Of a DNA stretch of 64,000 bases, positions 35,312-45,820 are shown piece after piece. Position 1 is the first letter of the stretch. Each line of letters opens with the position of its first letter. The position numbers and the translations under genes are program-made. Source of the stretch: Atrina japonica. Taxonomy: Eukaryota; Mollusca; Bivalvia; Pterioida; Pinnidae. A model generated the notes under the pieces. The model made no database searches and was not told the DNA's origin. It saw only the letters and a list, made by a program, of their open reading frames with translations. The stretch covers positions 1,320,001 to 1,384,000 of the forward strand of contig BROG01000006.1 of NCBI GenBank assembly GCA_030159075.1, read 5' to 3'.

Positions 35312-35580
35312 TATCTCTAAAGGGGCATTACCTGTGGGTTTTTTTTAAAAAAAAAAACCTAAAAACAATTATTTAGTTTTTTACTATTTAGATTGATGTA
35401 CAATAACAAATAAGAGATATACACTGGTATAAAAATTCTTATATTCCTATATATTTGGTCAGGTTCAGTGTTATGTGCATATACAAATACATGTACATTG
35501 TACTTGTAGTAAGATCGCAAAATTCTCTAGCAATTTTCATAAAATATATAGAAACTTAAGAATATACATGCCTGTGTATG
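35312..35580. repeat. Dispersed repeat, empty paralogous site
   Basis: TAAAGGGGCATTACCTGTG, then AGATTGATGTACAATAACAA continuous with AGAGATATACACTGG. It lacks the 485-bp MITE found in the related copy at 32995-33720. Confidence 0.78.
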
Positions 35581-35749
35581 TATTTTTTTTTGTTACTGTA
35601 CATCAACAAGTAACACAAAGGAAACAGAAGATTTGTAACCAAAAAGTTCACTAATGTTACAATTCTGTGAAAGAAACTATTTTTTTAGTCATCACATGGA
35701 AAAACTACAGAAAACTCTTCAAATGATTCAGTATAGAAATGATTCACAT

Positions 35750-36548
35750 CCAAACCATAGAAAGACCGCCTCTGCCTGTAGGCTAGATAATTCTGTATGT
35801 CAATCCATAGAAAGACCGTCTCTGGCTGTAGGCTAGATAATTCTGTATGTCAATCCATAGAAAGACCGTCTCTGCCTATAGAAAGGCCACCTCTGCCTGT
35901 AGGCTAGATAATTCTGTATGTCAATCCATAGAAAGACCGTCTCTGGCTGTAGGCTAGATAATTCTGTATATCAAACCATAGAAAGACCGCCTCTGCCTGT
36001 AGGCTAGATAATTCTGTATGTCAAATCCATAGAAAAGACCAATCTCTGGCTGTAGGCTAGATAATTCTGTATGTCAATCCATAGAAAGACCGTCTCTGCC
36101 TATAGAAAGGCCACCTCTGCCTGTAGGCTAGATAATTCTGTATGTCAATCCATAGAAAGACCGCCTCTGCCTGTAGGCTAGATAATTCTGTATATCAAAC
36201 CATAGAAAGACCGCCTCTGCCTATAGGCTAGATAATTATGTATGTCAAACCATAGAAAGACCACTTCTGCCTATAGGCTAGATAATTATGTATGTCAAAC
36301 CATAGAAAGACCGCCTCTGCCTGCAGGCTAGATAATTCTGTATGTCAATCCATAGAACGACTGCCTCTGCCTGTAGGCTAGATAATTCTGTATGTCAATC
36401 CATAGATTGACTGTCACTGCCATTAGGCTAGATAATTCTGTATGTCAATCTATAGAAAGAGTGCCTCTGCCTGTAGGCTAGATAATTCTGTATGTCAATC
36501 CATAGAAAGACCATTTCTGCCAGTAGGCTATATAATTCTGTATGTCAA
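35750..36548. repeat. Tandem array, 50-bp unit
   Basis: About 16 copies of a 50-bp unit with CCATAGAAAGACCGCCTCTG, CCTGTAGGCTAGATAATTCT and GTATGTCAAT. Two copies carry an extra TATAGAAAGGCCACCTCTGC half-unit (35878 and 36100), which marks an internal duplication. Confidence 0.95.
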
Positions 36549-36556
36549 CTGCTTGC

Positions 36557-36851
36557 TTGTTCAATGAGCCAGCCTGGCTCAGTCAATAGCACGCTAGACT
36601 CTTGATCATGAGGTCTAGTCCAGCCGGCAGCAGGTTGGATTCCTGTCCTTCAGATGAGACAGTAAAAACAGAGGTCCCGTGTCACAATAGGTGTCGGCAT
36701 GTTAAAGAACCCTCACTGCTCAATGGCCGTAAGTGCCTAGCATAGGCCAAAATTTGAAGCCCGACACCGGCATTGGTGACGTCTTCACATGAGTGAAAGA
36801 TATTTGAGTGGGACGTTAAACAACAATAAACAAACAAACAAAATTGTTCAA
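36557..36851 (+). mobile_element. tRNA-derived SINE (family 2), full length with target-site duplication
   Basis: The head, AGCCTGGCTCAGTCAATAGC, resembles a tRNA A-box region; a diverged B-box region follows. The body is GAGGTCCCGTGTCACAATAG ... TTAAAGAACCCTCACTGCTC ... GGCCAAAATTTGAAGC, and the tail is GAGTGGGACGTTAAACAACA followed by AAACA repeats. TTGTTCAA flanks it on both sides (36557-36564 and 36844-36851). It landed at the right edge of the 50-bp array. Confidence 0.9.
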
Positions 36852-37329
36852 CCCTCTTAAATGTACACTTTAACAACCACAAGACATTACGTCTGAAATT
36901 GGATTTTCTAATTATTTTTTATTTTTAGTTGATGCCACAATTTAGGTGACTTTGCATATTGCTATAATTTAATTTTTTGTAAAACACACATCATGTATCG
37001 ATTGACCCCCTGGACCATAATATTCACATCTGATTGAAATGCTAGGCTAAATCTTTGTAACCTACTTCGCTATGACGCAAGGAACTACGTCAGCCGTTGC
37101 TAGGACAACAAGTGCAGCTGTGTAATATATCATTGCGCTTCATCGTCAATTGTTTCTGTTGTATTTTTAAGAATCGTTATAAGAATTTAAAATTTAATTT
37201 AAACGATTGTATTTTTCACTTTTCATTAAATTATGAGGATTAACATGAACTTTTCAGTTGTTTACTGAAAAATAACCAATGTTGAGGCAGAGTACACTTT
37301 TTCGTATTACCCATAATGTTCACATCTAT
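36852..37329. other. Unique spacer
   Basis: No supported feature. TGGACCATAATATTCACATC near 37011 already resembles the unit of the following array. Confidence 0.5.
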
Positions 37330-37460
37330 TTGTATCAAGTCTCCAGTATGACCCCTAGTAAGACCATAATGTTCACATCTATTTGTATCAAGTCTCCAGT
37401 ATGACACCCAGTATATGACCCATAGTGTTCACACCTATCTGTATCAAGTCTCCAGTATGA
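37330..37460. repeat. Tandem repeat, ~54-56-bp unit, three copies
   Basis: Each copy has AAGTCTCCAGTATGA and an ACCATAATGTTCACATCTAT-like stretch followed by TTGTATC. Confidence 0.85.
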
Positions 37461-38030
37461 AGCTTCTGATTTTGATAGGATAACAAGGGAAGATATCAAC
37501 ACACAAATTGTGAGTGTGAGCTTTATGATTTTAGTTAAACTGAGCTTCTGATTTTGATAGGGTAAGGGTAAAGACACAACACACAATAACTTTCAAAAAT
37601 CTATCTGTCTCAAGTCTAAAGTATTACCCCAGTAGAAAATGAATCCAGGGCCTTCAGATTGTGAGCTCAATGCTGCTACTACTACTGAGCTTCTGATTTT
37701 GATAGGATAACAAGGGAAGATATCAACACACAAATTGTGAGCTCAATGCTACTACTACTGAGCTTCTGATTTTGATAGGATAACAAGGGAAGACATCAAC
37801 ACACAAATTGTGAGCTCAATGCTACTACTACTGAGCTTCTGATTTAAATAGGATAACAAGGGAAGATATCAAAACACAAATTGTGAGCTCAATGCTACTA
37901 CTACTGAGCTTCTGATTTAAATAGGATAACAAGGGAAGATATCAAAACACAAATTGTGAGCTCAATGCTACTACTACTGAGCCTCTGATTTTGATAGTAT
38001 AACAAGGGAAGATATCAACACACAACAGCA
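37459..38030. repeat. Tandem array, 73-bp unit
   Basis: GAGCTTCTGATTTTGATAGG recurs at 37687, 37760, 37833, 37906 and 37979, an exact 73-bp spacing, followed in each by ATAACAAGGGAAGATATCAA and GAGCTCAATGCTACTACTAC. A less regular start covers 37459-37686. Confidence 0.93.
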
Positions 38031-38269
38031 TAAGCCACATGGCATGTTTAAATCTCTACTACATCACTGCTATTACAACTTCAGTTTTATAATCACTCAC
38101 GCAGCAGGGACCTGTATTACATGCTATTCCTAATGTGGTAAGCTATGGTTGAGGCTTTCAGTAAATCAGTAACAAGTGTTTAATCTCATTAAAGCATTAG
38201 TCAAGGTGAATATGTGGATCAAGATGCTGAATGGCTCTGAAATTACATGTAACATCAATGTTACACACA

Positions 38270-38364
38270 GTTAACATCAAGGCATCTTTGTCAATGTCAC
38301 ATACTATTAACATTGAGCCATCTTATAACATCGAGACATCTTTGTCAATGTCACATATGGTTAA
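38270..38364. repeat. Short tandem duplication
   Basis: CATCTTTGTCAATGTCACAT occurs twice (38283 and 38336), with related TTAACAT-rich sequence between. Confidence 0.8.
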
Positions 38365-39473
38365 AGCGATATGAGCTGTCGTAGGTGAAAAATTTTACAT
38401 GCCCATTTTATGTAATATTTCACCTCATATACAGTCCAAAAAGACCATCTGGTCATAAGAATAACAAATGCATGTGTAAAATTGCAAAAATCTTGCCAAA
38501 CGTAACCCGTTATATCAGTTGTCGTTTGTCCGCCATTACTTTGAGCATTGCAAATTAACTTTCGGTAAATTTTTACGATTACCGAGTGTCCAATATAAAT
38601 TCGTGCAATTTGCATTTAATATACATTCTATTCTTATTACCATTTGCATCATTTCATACCTAAATCAGGCAAAGTTGGGTCTTTTACCTCGTTTCAAAGC
38701 ATTCGTTTCTGAAATTATCATGACACCAGTTAACCATAATAACACATTTGACCATTCAAGGGGAAAAATGTTGACCTTTTTATCTAAAAAAATGTGATTT
38801 TTCATGGAATTTCCTCTGTGAAAAAATATTACAATAAGGAAAAAATAGAAACAACAAAGTCCATGTCATTTTCAAAATGACAATAACACCCTATGTGATA
38901 ATGACCTCCCACAATGTTTACAAAACAAAGTCTAAAAGGCACTCACCAGTGCCAAAAAACACAACGTTCCAAAGAGATGACCCACTACAACAATATATAA
39001 TGGTGACTTTGACCTTTGATCCCAATGAATATCAATTCTCTATAGATCAGGGATATCCCATACAGAAAGTATTACTACACTCAATTGAAAGCCCTTCCCA
39101 ATGAAGTCTAGAACTTCTTTGTCGGGACAAGATTAGCAAATGACAGGACAAATCAAATATAAGGTACAATTCATTTGTCCTTCAACAGATTCAATCAACC
39201 AAACAAGGTGAGGTTTCAGGATATAGGCCTACGCAACAAGGTCTTCCAAAGGTCAACTTATTGACATATACGCATACATTGACAACAATTTAAAGTCATT
39301 AATGTCTAATGTGTAGAAATTTTGAATAAAAATATATAAATATATGTAAATAAGGACAACTGAAACTGGGTTTTAAATCAATGCATAATTGCCCCAATTT
39401 CTTATTTATCAAAAAATCCTTTTGTATAAAAAAGAAATGAATTTAGATAGTTGATTTGTTAATCATGCCCTTA
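38365..39473. other. Spacer, probably old dispersed repeats
   Basis: No exon is supported. Open frames at 38361-38615 (minus), 38519-38797 (plus) and 38877-39104 (plus) have ordinary composition but no splice or motif support. The stretch starting AAAGCGATATGAGCTGTCG at 38364 reminds me of a common bivalve repeat; this is from memory only. Confidence 0.4.
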
Positions 39474-39570
39474 GGGAAGAAATATATCTATATCTAATTA
39501 ACAGTGACTTTCTCCTGAAAATATATCTATATCTAATGTTAAATTAACAGTGACCTTCTCCTGATGGTCA
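39474..39570. repeat. Local tandem duplication (~55 bp)
   Basis: AAATATATCTATATCTAAT then TTAACAGTGAC and TTCTCCTGA occur twice. Confidence 0.8.
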
Positions 39571-39693
39571 GAAATGATTATCTCTGACTTTTTCTGTGGG
39601 CCATCTCCTGACCAGTATCATTCTTGTTTTCTTCTGTTTGGATACAATGTGATCACTAATTGATGAAACAATATATCTATAAAAAAACTCATC

Positions 39694-40815
39694 TATAATG
39701 AACACTGGGTACAATAAAGTACCACTGTAAGTATTGGGTACAATAAAGGACTACAATGAGCACTGGGTGTGATAAAGTACCACTATGAGCACTGGGTACA
39801 GTGAAGTACTACTATAAGTATTGGGTACAATAAATTACTACAATGAGCACTGGGTATGATAAAGTACCACTATGAGCACTGGGTACAGTGAAGTACTACT
39901 ATAAGTATTGGGTACAATAAATTACTACAATGAGCACTGGGTGTGATAAAGTACCACTATGAGCACTGGGTACAATAAAGTACCACTGTAAGTATTGGGT
40001 ACAATAAAGGACTACAATGAACACTGGGTATGATAAAGTACCAGTATGAACACTGGGTACAGTAAAGTACCACTATAAGTATTGGGTACAATAAAGTACT
40101 ACAATGAGCACTGGGTATGATAAAGTACCACTATGAGTACTGGGTACAGTGAAGTACTACTATAAGTATTGGGTACAATAAAGTACTACAATGAGCACTG
40201 GGTACAATAAAGTACTACAATGAGCACTGGGTATAATAAAGTACTACTACCATCACTGGGTACAAAAAGTACTACTACTATCAGTGGTACAATAAAGTAT
40301 TACTGTGAGCACTGAGTACAATAAAGTACTTAAATAAGAACTTGGTACAATCAAATACTACTATGAGCACTGGATACACTAAAGTATAACTACAAGCACT
40401 GGGTACAATGAAGTACTATCGTGAGCACTGGATACACTAAAGTATAACTATGAGCACTGGGTACAATAAAGTACTACTATGAGCATTGGGTACAATGAAG
40501 TACTACTATGAGCACTGGGTACAATAAAGTACCACTATGAGCATTGGGTACAAAAAGTATAACTATGAGCATTTGGTACAATGAAGTACTACTATGAGCA
40601 CTGGGTACAATAAAGTACTACTATGAGCACTGGGTACAAAAAGTATAACTATGAGCATTAGGTACAATGAAGTACTACTACAAGCACTGGGTACACTAAA
40701 GTACATTTTTGTGTACTATTATATGCACTAGGTATGATAAAGTACTTCTACAATGACTGAGTACAGTGAAATTCTACTACAAAAACTGAGTACACTAAAG
40801 CACCACAATAAGAAC
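39694..40815. repeat. Tandem array, 29-bp unit
   Basis: About 38 copies of a 29-bp unit, GAGCACTGGGTACAATAAAG then TACTACTAT. Variants include TGGGTGTGATAAAGTACCAC, TGGGTACAGTGAAG and TATAAGTATTGG, and they recur in the same order (39760-39960), showing a higher-order block of about 116 bp. Confidence 0.94.
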
Positions 40816-40983
40816 ACAGACCCTTACAGGACCCCATTTTGTTTTCTCTGTATTAAAAATACTTAATTTTGTACGTATCCCTTTATTATTTATAATGTCA
40901 GTAAAATGTCTAACCAATTCTTTGTAAGAAAGTACAGTTTTGAAAAAAACAAATAGCTACAAATAACAGGGTATAAATTAACC

Positions 40984-42300
40984 TTTAAAGCTGTCATCTC
41001 AACTTTTAAACCAATTTAATCAAATAAAAAAACAATATCGTTTTTGAAACATCCCCAGTGTTAGGGGCTAATATACACATATTGCCAAATTATACAGAAG
41101 TCAAATAGAAATTTTGTCATGAGGTCTTGTCTTATTTGATATGTATCCTACAGGTAAAATTGCTCACCTGTACAGCAGATTGTGGCTATGTAACAAAAGT
41201 GTCATCGTAAACTTGTAAACAAAAAAAATTCAAAATGCTTTTGAAAATAAATATTGATATGTTAAATGTGTTTTTATGTTTTATGTGTTTTTGTTAAATG
41301 TTATCAATAGAAATTGGCTCGCAATTCCACTATAAAAGGCAAGGTTGCAGAATGACTGTTATTTCACACCTGTACTCCCAAAGTGAAAAAATGGACAAAT
41401 GACATGTAATCAAGACATACATTGTATTCAAATCATAAACATTCTGCATTAAATTTTACATCAAAGACTTCAATAAAGATAAGTAATAAATAGATTATAT
41501 GATAAATTTTAAATTCATTATTTTAGTATCTGTATAACCAATATGCACTTTCAACAAAAAAATGATAGCAATGTTCCTACAGTAATCTGTCCCTTTCGTT
41601 GTGCTGTTTACATAGCATCACACATTTTGGTGAACTCTGGAAAGTGAGCAGTCAGGTCGCGAGCTCGCGACCAATGACTGGTACACTTTACTCATATTTT
41701 TACAAAGATGACAGCAAATAAACTTTATAAGAGACATAGCTGTGTAACATTGCTATCATTTTTTTTTGAAATTGGTGCTATTTGGTCCTGTAGATACGAG
41801 CCAATGTTGAATTTATATATTACCTAGTTGACCTTGGTCTGACTTGTCTTTGATTCCTTATTTTGGAAGTGAGGAGTTCCTGTTTGTTTATAATTTTACA
41901 ATTTTCCCAGTGTTTTACTTCCATTGATCACCATATTTGTTCAGTTTTCTGAATGGAAACAAGTCCCAAACAACCGATATAAAAGGCGACTTTGCAAAAT
42001 CAGTCGTCATTGTCTAACTACAGTCGCATAGAACAAATGAGAAAATTGTAACATTATAAACAAACAGGAGCTCCATTGATAGCAATGTTTCACAGCTATG
42101 TCTCTTATAAAGTTTATTCAAAAGCATTTTAATTTTTTTGTTTACAAGTTACGATGACAGCTTTAAATACATAGCCACAATCTGCTGTACAGGTGAGCAA
42201 TTTTACCTGTAGGATACATATCAAATAAGACAAGACCTCATGACAAAATTTCTATTTGACTTCTGTATAATTTGGCAATATGTGTATATTAGTCCCTAAA
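40984..42300. mobile_element. Foldback element B (composite, ~1.3 kb)
   Basis: A left fragment (TTTAAAGCTGTCATCTCAAC to CCCCAGTGTT, 40984-41060) matches the left end of element A. Then comes a 132-bp arm (41061-41192), an AGTGTCATCGTAAACTTGTA end, and a body that is the reverse complement of A's core (41250-41900). A block in the same orientation as A's left block (41906-42040) and the end ACAAGTTACGATGACAGCTT follow, then the 132-bp arm inverted (42168-42299). Two TATAAAAGGC motifs lie at 41331 and 41979. No transposase frame. Confidence 0.75.
41061..42299. repeat. 132-bp near-perfect inverted repeat
   Basis: Left arm 41061-41192 starts TTAGGGGCTAATATACACAT; right arm 42168-42299 ends ATGTGTATATTAGTCCCTAA. 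I found about one mismatch by eye, so the pair is young or homogenised. Beyond the arms the complementarity continues, less perfectly, for about 50 bp on the inner side. Confidence 0.88.
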
Positions 42301-42837
42301 ATATCATACTTATTGCATTCGACACTTGAACCAGTGAACATATTTTACATGTATAAAATTATTTTCAGTTCTCAAGAATTTATTTCAATATAAAATGACA
42401 ATAAATCTTTTTTGAATGCCTCTTTATTAGAAGTGACACATGCAAACAAAAAAATCATAAATAAATTGCGTTAACCCACAAAAAAAAAAAAATTGTGAGA
42501 GCAATGTAACTGTAACATCAGTTTGGGTTAAACAAAATGTCAATACAAGAGGTACCAAGGACTCTCTAACTATATTTATTAATTATTAGAAAAGATAATA
42601 TTCATGTTTTTGGAATTCAGGGAGAAAATAAAAATCTTTAGTTACATGAACATGCAAATTCATCCAGAACTTATTCATTTTTATTCAATATTTTGGATTT
42701 ACTGCTCAGATTGTTATACTTGTGATATATAATTCATCCTTGTGGCTTTATAATAAAAATGAATAAACTTATAGTGTTCTTCCTGGGGTTGTTTATTGGG
42801 GGACTACTGGGGAAAAGGCACCCTGTTACTTTTTATG
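42301..42837. other. AT-rich spacer
   Basis: No supported feature; one A-homopolymer stretch near 42479-42491. Confidence 0.5.
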
Positions 42838-43321
42838 GAACACAGCACCATAAAACTTGACAGCCCACAGCACTGTAATATTTAACAGCCTACAGCACCA
42901 CAATACTTAACAGACCACAGCACCACAATATGTAACAGCACACAGTACCACTATACTTAACAGTCCACAATACCATTATACTTGAAACCCAACAGCAGCA
43001 CAATACTTGACAGCCCACAGCACCACAATACTTAACAGACCACAGCACTATAATATTTAACAGACCACAGCACTATAATACTTAACAGACCACAGCACCA
43101 CAATACTTAACAGACCACAGCACTATAATACTTAACAGACCACAGCACCACAATACTTTACAGCCCAAAACATAATACTTTACAGCCCACAGCACCACAA
43201 TACTTGACAGCCCACAACACCATAATACTTTACAGCCCACAGCACCACTATATTTAGCAGCCCATAGCACCACAATACTTCACAGCCCACAGCACCACAA
43301 TACTTGACAACTCACAGCACC
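42838..43321. repeat. Tandem array, ~27-bp unit
   Basis: About 18 copies of a unit ACAGCACCACAATACTTAAC then AGACCAC or AGCCCAC. The minus-strand 63-codon frame (43082-43273) reads a nine-residue period and is not a gene. Confidence 0.94.
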
Positions 43322-43336
43322 AGACACACACACACA

Positions 43337-43371
<35 letters not shown>

Positions 43372-43373
43372 TG
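43322..43373. repeat. (AC)n microsatellite
   Basis: About 50 bp of alternating AC with one AT interruption, directly following the 27-bp array. Confidence 0.97.
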
Positions 43374-43911
43374 AATCTACTCTTCTCCTGACCAACATTC
43401 CCTCAGCACATTTGTTTTTCACTTAGTAGATATTTCGCTAATGACAACATTAACAACACGTTATCGTCACACATGATAACACTCTTCCCACATAAAAACC
43501 TGTTGTGATAATTGCACACTTCTATAAACTGAGTATGATCAATGCTCAACCCAACTTTAACTTTGTAACAAGATGTCAGAATAAGTGACAACAAGAAAAT
43601 TAAGACCAAACAGTGTTAATTCCTTTCTTGTCTCAATGGAATCTATCAATTCAAATTGATGTCACCAAAATAATTACTTCTAACATGTAATAGAAAAGAG
43701 TTTTTAAGATACTTCCATCTAACTCTCTCATTGTTTATTGTCAAAAACAATTATCAAGTCTGAGAAATGTTATAACAATAAAAATAAAAGATGTAATTAC
43801 AATTTTAATCTACCTTTTTACACTTTTTTAAAAATGTGCTAAAAATCTATTTTTTCATGCAAACCTATTTGGTACATTATGATAATTGATCTACCAAGAA
43901 AGATAACATCT
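43374..43911. other. Unique spacer
   Basis: No supported feature; the 68-codon minus frame at 43403-43609 is unconvincing. Confidence 0.5.
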
Positions 43912-44153
43912 ACAAATTCAATGGTTACCAACCCGGATACGCTCCTGTCCTTCGGACTGAGACAGTAAAAACCGAGGTCCCGTGTCACAGTGAGTGTCTG
44001 CACGTTAAAGAACCCTCACTGCTAAATGGCCATAGGTGTCGAGCATAGGCCAAAATTTGAAGCCCTTCACCGGCATTGGTGACGTCTCCATATGAGTGAA
44101 AGATTCTTGAGTGGGACGTTAAACAATAAACAAACAAACAAACAAATTCAATG
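43912..44153 (+). mobile_element. SINE family 2, 5'-truncated, with 12-bp target-site duplication
   Basis: Lacks the tRNA head and begins near CTCCTGTCCTTCGGACTGAG. Body and tail (GAGTGGGACGTTAAACAATA, then AAACA repeats) match 36557-36851. A perfect ACAAATTCAATG flanks it (43912-43923 and 44142-44153). Truncation with an intact duplication fits incomplete reverse transcription. Confidence 0.9.
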
Positions 44154-44162
44154 AGCTTATAA

Positions 44163-44176
44163 GGGGGGGGGGGGGG
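44163..44176 (+). repeat. Poly-G run
   Basis: Fourteen G directly after a SINE insertion. Confidence 0.9.
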
Positions 44177-44211
44177 TGACAGGTTACTTATTGACACATA
44201 AAAATATCAGT

Positions 44212-44465
44212 TGTTTTGTTTAACGTTCCACTCTAGAATTTTTCAATCATATGGAAACATCACCAAATGCTGGTGAAGGGTTTCATATTTTGACCTTATC
44301 ATGTTCGGCACAAACGGCTATTGAGCAGTGATGGTTCTTTAACGTACCAACACTTACTGTGACACAGAACCTCTGTTTTTACTGTCCCATCTGAAGCACA
44401 GGAAAAGTCAGCCACCTCTGAAACCTGAACCTGATTGTGAATCGAGCACTCTACCGCACGGGAAA
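44212..44465 (-). mobile_element. SINE family 2, diverged copy
   Basis: Plus strand: TTGTTTAACGTTCCACTCTA, GAAGGGTTTCATATTTTGAC, ATTGAGCAGTGATGGTTCTT, TTTAACGTACCAACACTTAC, then a decayed head with CTGATTGTGAATCGAGCACT. It is clearly older than the copies at 43912 and 45511. Confidence 0.85.
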
Positions 44466-44469
44466 AATG

Positions 44470-44640
44470 TGTTATTCCTCACTGGATACTCTCTTATGTA
44501 TGGACTAACAAGTAGTAACGATTACTCTAGTCAGTATAATTTTTAAAAATGTTATACTTTATTTCCTAAAATTTAAACTCCTCCAGGTCAAGAAAAGGTT
44601 CACAAGACTTCGCCCTGCCAGGATATATCCATTTTACTAT
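44470..44640 (-). repeat. Fragment of the ~265-bp dispersed repeat, inverted
   Basis: Plus strand: CTGGATACTCTCTTATGTAT, CTAGTCAGTATAATTTTTAA, TTCACAAGACTTCGCCCTGC, CCAGG: the reverse complement of the first part of 25281-25545. Confidence 0.8.
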
Positions 44641-44689
44641 GCCTATGTTGAATTTGGACAATATGGACATCTAAACAGCTTGTAGTATA

Positions 44690-44815
44690 ACAAATACATC
44701 AAATAACAGTATATGAACTTGTTTACTCCATAATTATGATAGTGGACCAAACTATTTATTGATCTGGGTGAGTCTAAATTTGACAGCAGGGGTTGATGAG
44801 TTCAATAAAGTTTAT
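44690..44815 (+). repeat. Fragment of the longer MITE-related repeat
   Basis: GAACTTGTTTACTCCATAAT, ATGATAGTGGACCAAACTAT, TTATTGATCTGGGTGAGTC and CAGGGGTTGATGAGTTCAAT match the right part of 50287-50505. Confidence 0.7.
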
Positions 44816-45510
44816 ACACCAGTAAACAGTCATGACAATTATAAAACTACAATATCCCCATGGTCAGTATAACACTAAACAATTCAAAATTTAAAAAAGT
44901 TTGAATTTTTCACTTGTTAAGTGTTATAATGGCCCTCCATTTATAATGTATTTCTGTCATTTGAAGTCTGTGATTGCATTTTGTTTTATTTTGTTTGGAG
45001 TTTAAACAGCCAATTTTTATTTGTTTCTTATTTAAAAAAAAAGAAGTCAATTATGTAAATATTTTTGTTTTACTTGTTTATTTCTGAAAGCAGCAATAAA
45101 TGCAGAACTTTAATTTGAAAATCCATGGAGATCTATTTATATTGGAGATATGCATGTGATTGTTTATATCAGAGTTGTAAAACTGAACCAAAGTTCCAAC
45201 TGATTATTGATCTGAATTAGTAAGCATACAATTAAATCTACACTTGGAGTAATCTTTTTTTTTTTTTTTAGAATCTTCAGATATAGTATGGAATGCTGGT
45301 ATCCCTTATTATGCTAGACAAGAAACATTATTCTGTAGCTATCTATATCACCAGTGGTCTGGGTAGCCCAAGGTTAAAACAACACATTTGTGTGAAATGA
45401 ACAAGAAAGTATACAAAGGCAGGCAAGGAATGAGTATTTGCAAGGAATAATCATTATCATTTCGACCAGTGGAAACTATTCAAGTATGTTCACCGAAGTG
45501 AAATGGATTT
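44816..45510. other. Unique AT-rich spacer
   Basis: No supported feature; poly-T near 45256-45269. Confidence 0.5.
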
Positions 45511-45820
45511 TTACAGTGAGAATATTTTTTTGTTTGTTTTATTGTTGTTTAACGTCCCACTCAAGAATCTTTCACTCATATGGAGACGTCACCATATGCC
45601 GGTGAAGGGCTTCAAATTTTGGCCTATGCTCGGCACTTACGGCCATTGAGCAGTGAGGGTTCTTTAACGTGCCGACACCTACTGTGACACAAGACCTCGA
45701 TTTTTAATGTCTCATCCGAAGGACAGGAAACCAACCTGCCACCGGCTGGACTCGAACTCACGACCTCACAATCAAGAGTCGAGCGCGCTACCGCCTGAGC
45801 CAATCCGGCTTTACAGTGAG
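45511..45820 (-). mobile_element. SINE family 2, full length, with target-site duplication
   Basis: Minus strand: AGCCGGATTGGCTCAGGCGG (A box), GTGAGTTCGAGTCCAGCC (B box), GTTAAAGAACCCTCACTGCT, GAGTGGGACGTTAAACAACA, then AAACAAACA. The best-preserved tRNA-like head in the window; it resembles a tRNA with a GGCTCAGNCGGTAG D-arm. TTACAGTGAG flanks it on both sides (45511-45520 and 45811-45820). Confidence 0.94.

Noticed and set aside
38361..39104. Overlapping frames suggesting an exon cluster
   Set aside because: Open on both strands over the first part, no consistent splice pairs, and the start resembles a dispersed repeat.
45730..45810. Functional tRNA gene on the minus strand
   Set aside because: A and B boxes are present, but the sequence continues into a SINE body and tail with target-site duplications, and the acceptor stem does not close. 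It is the SINE head.
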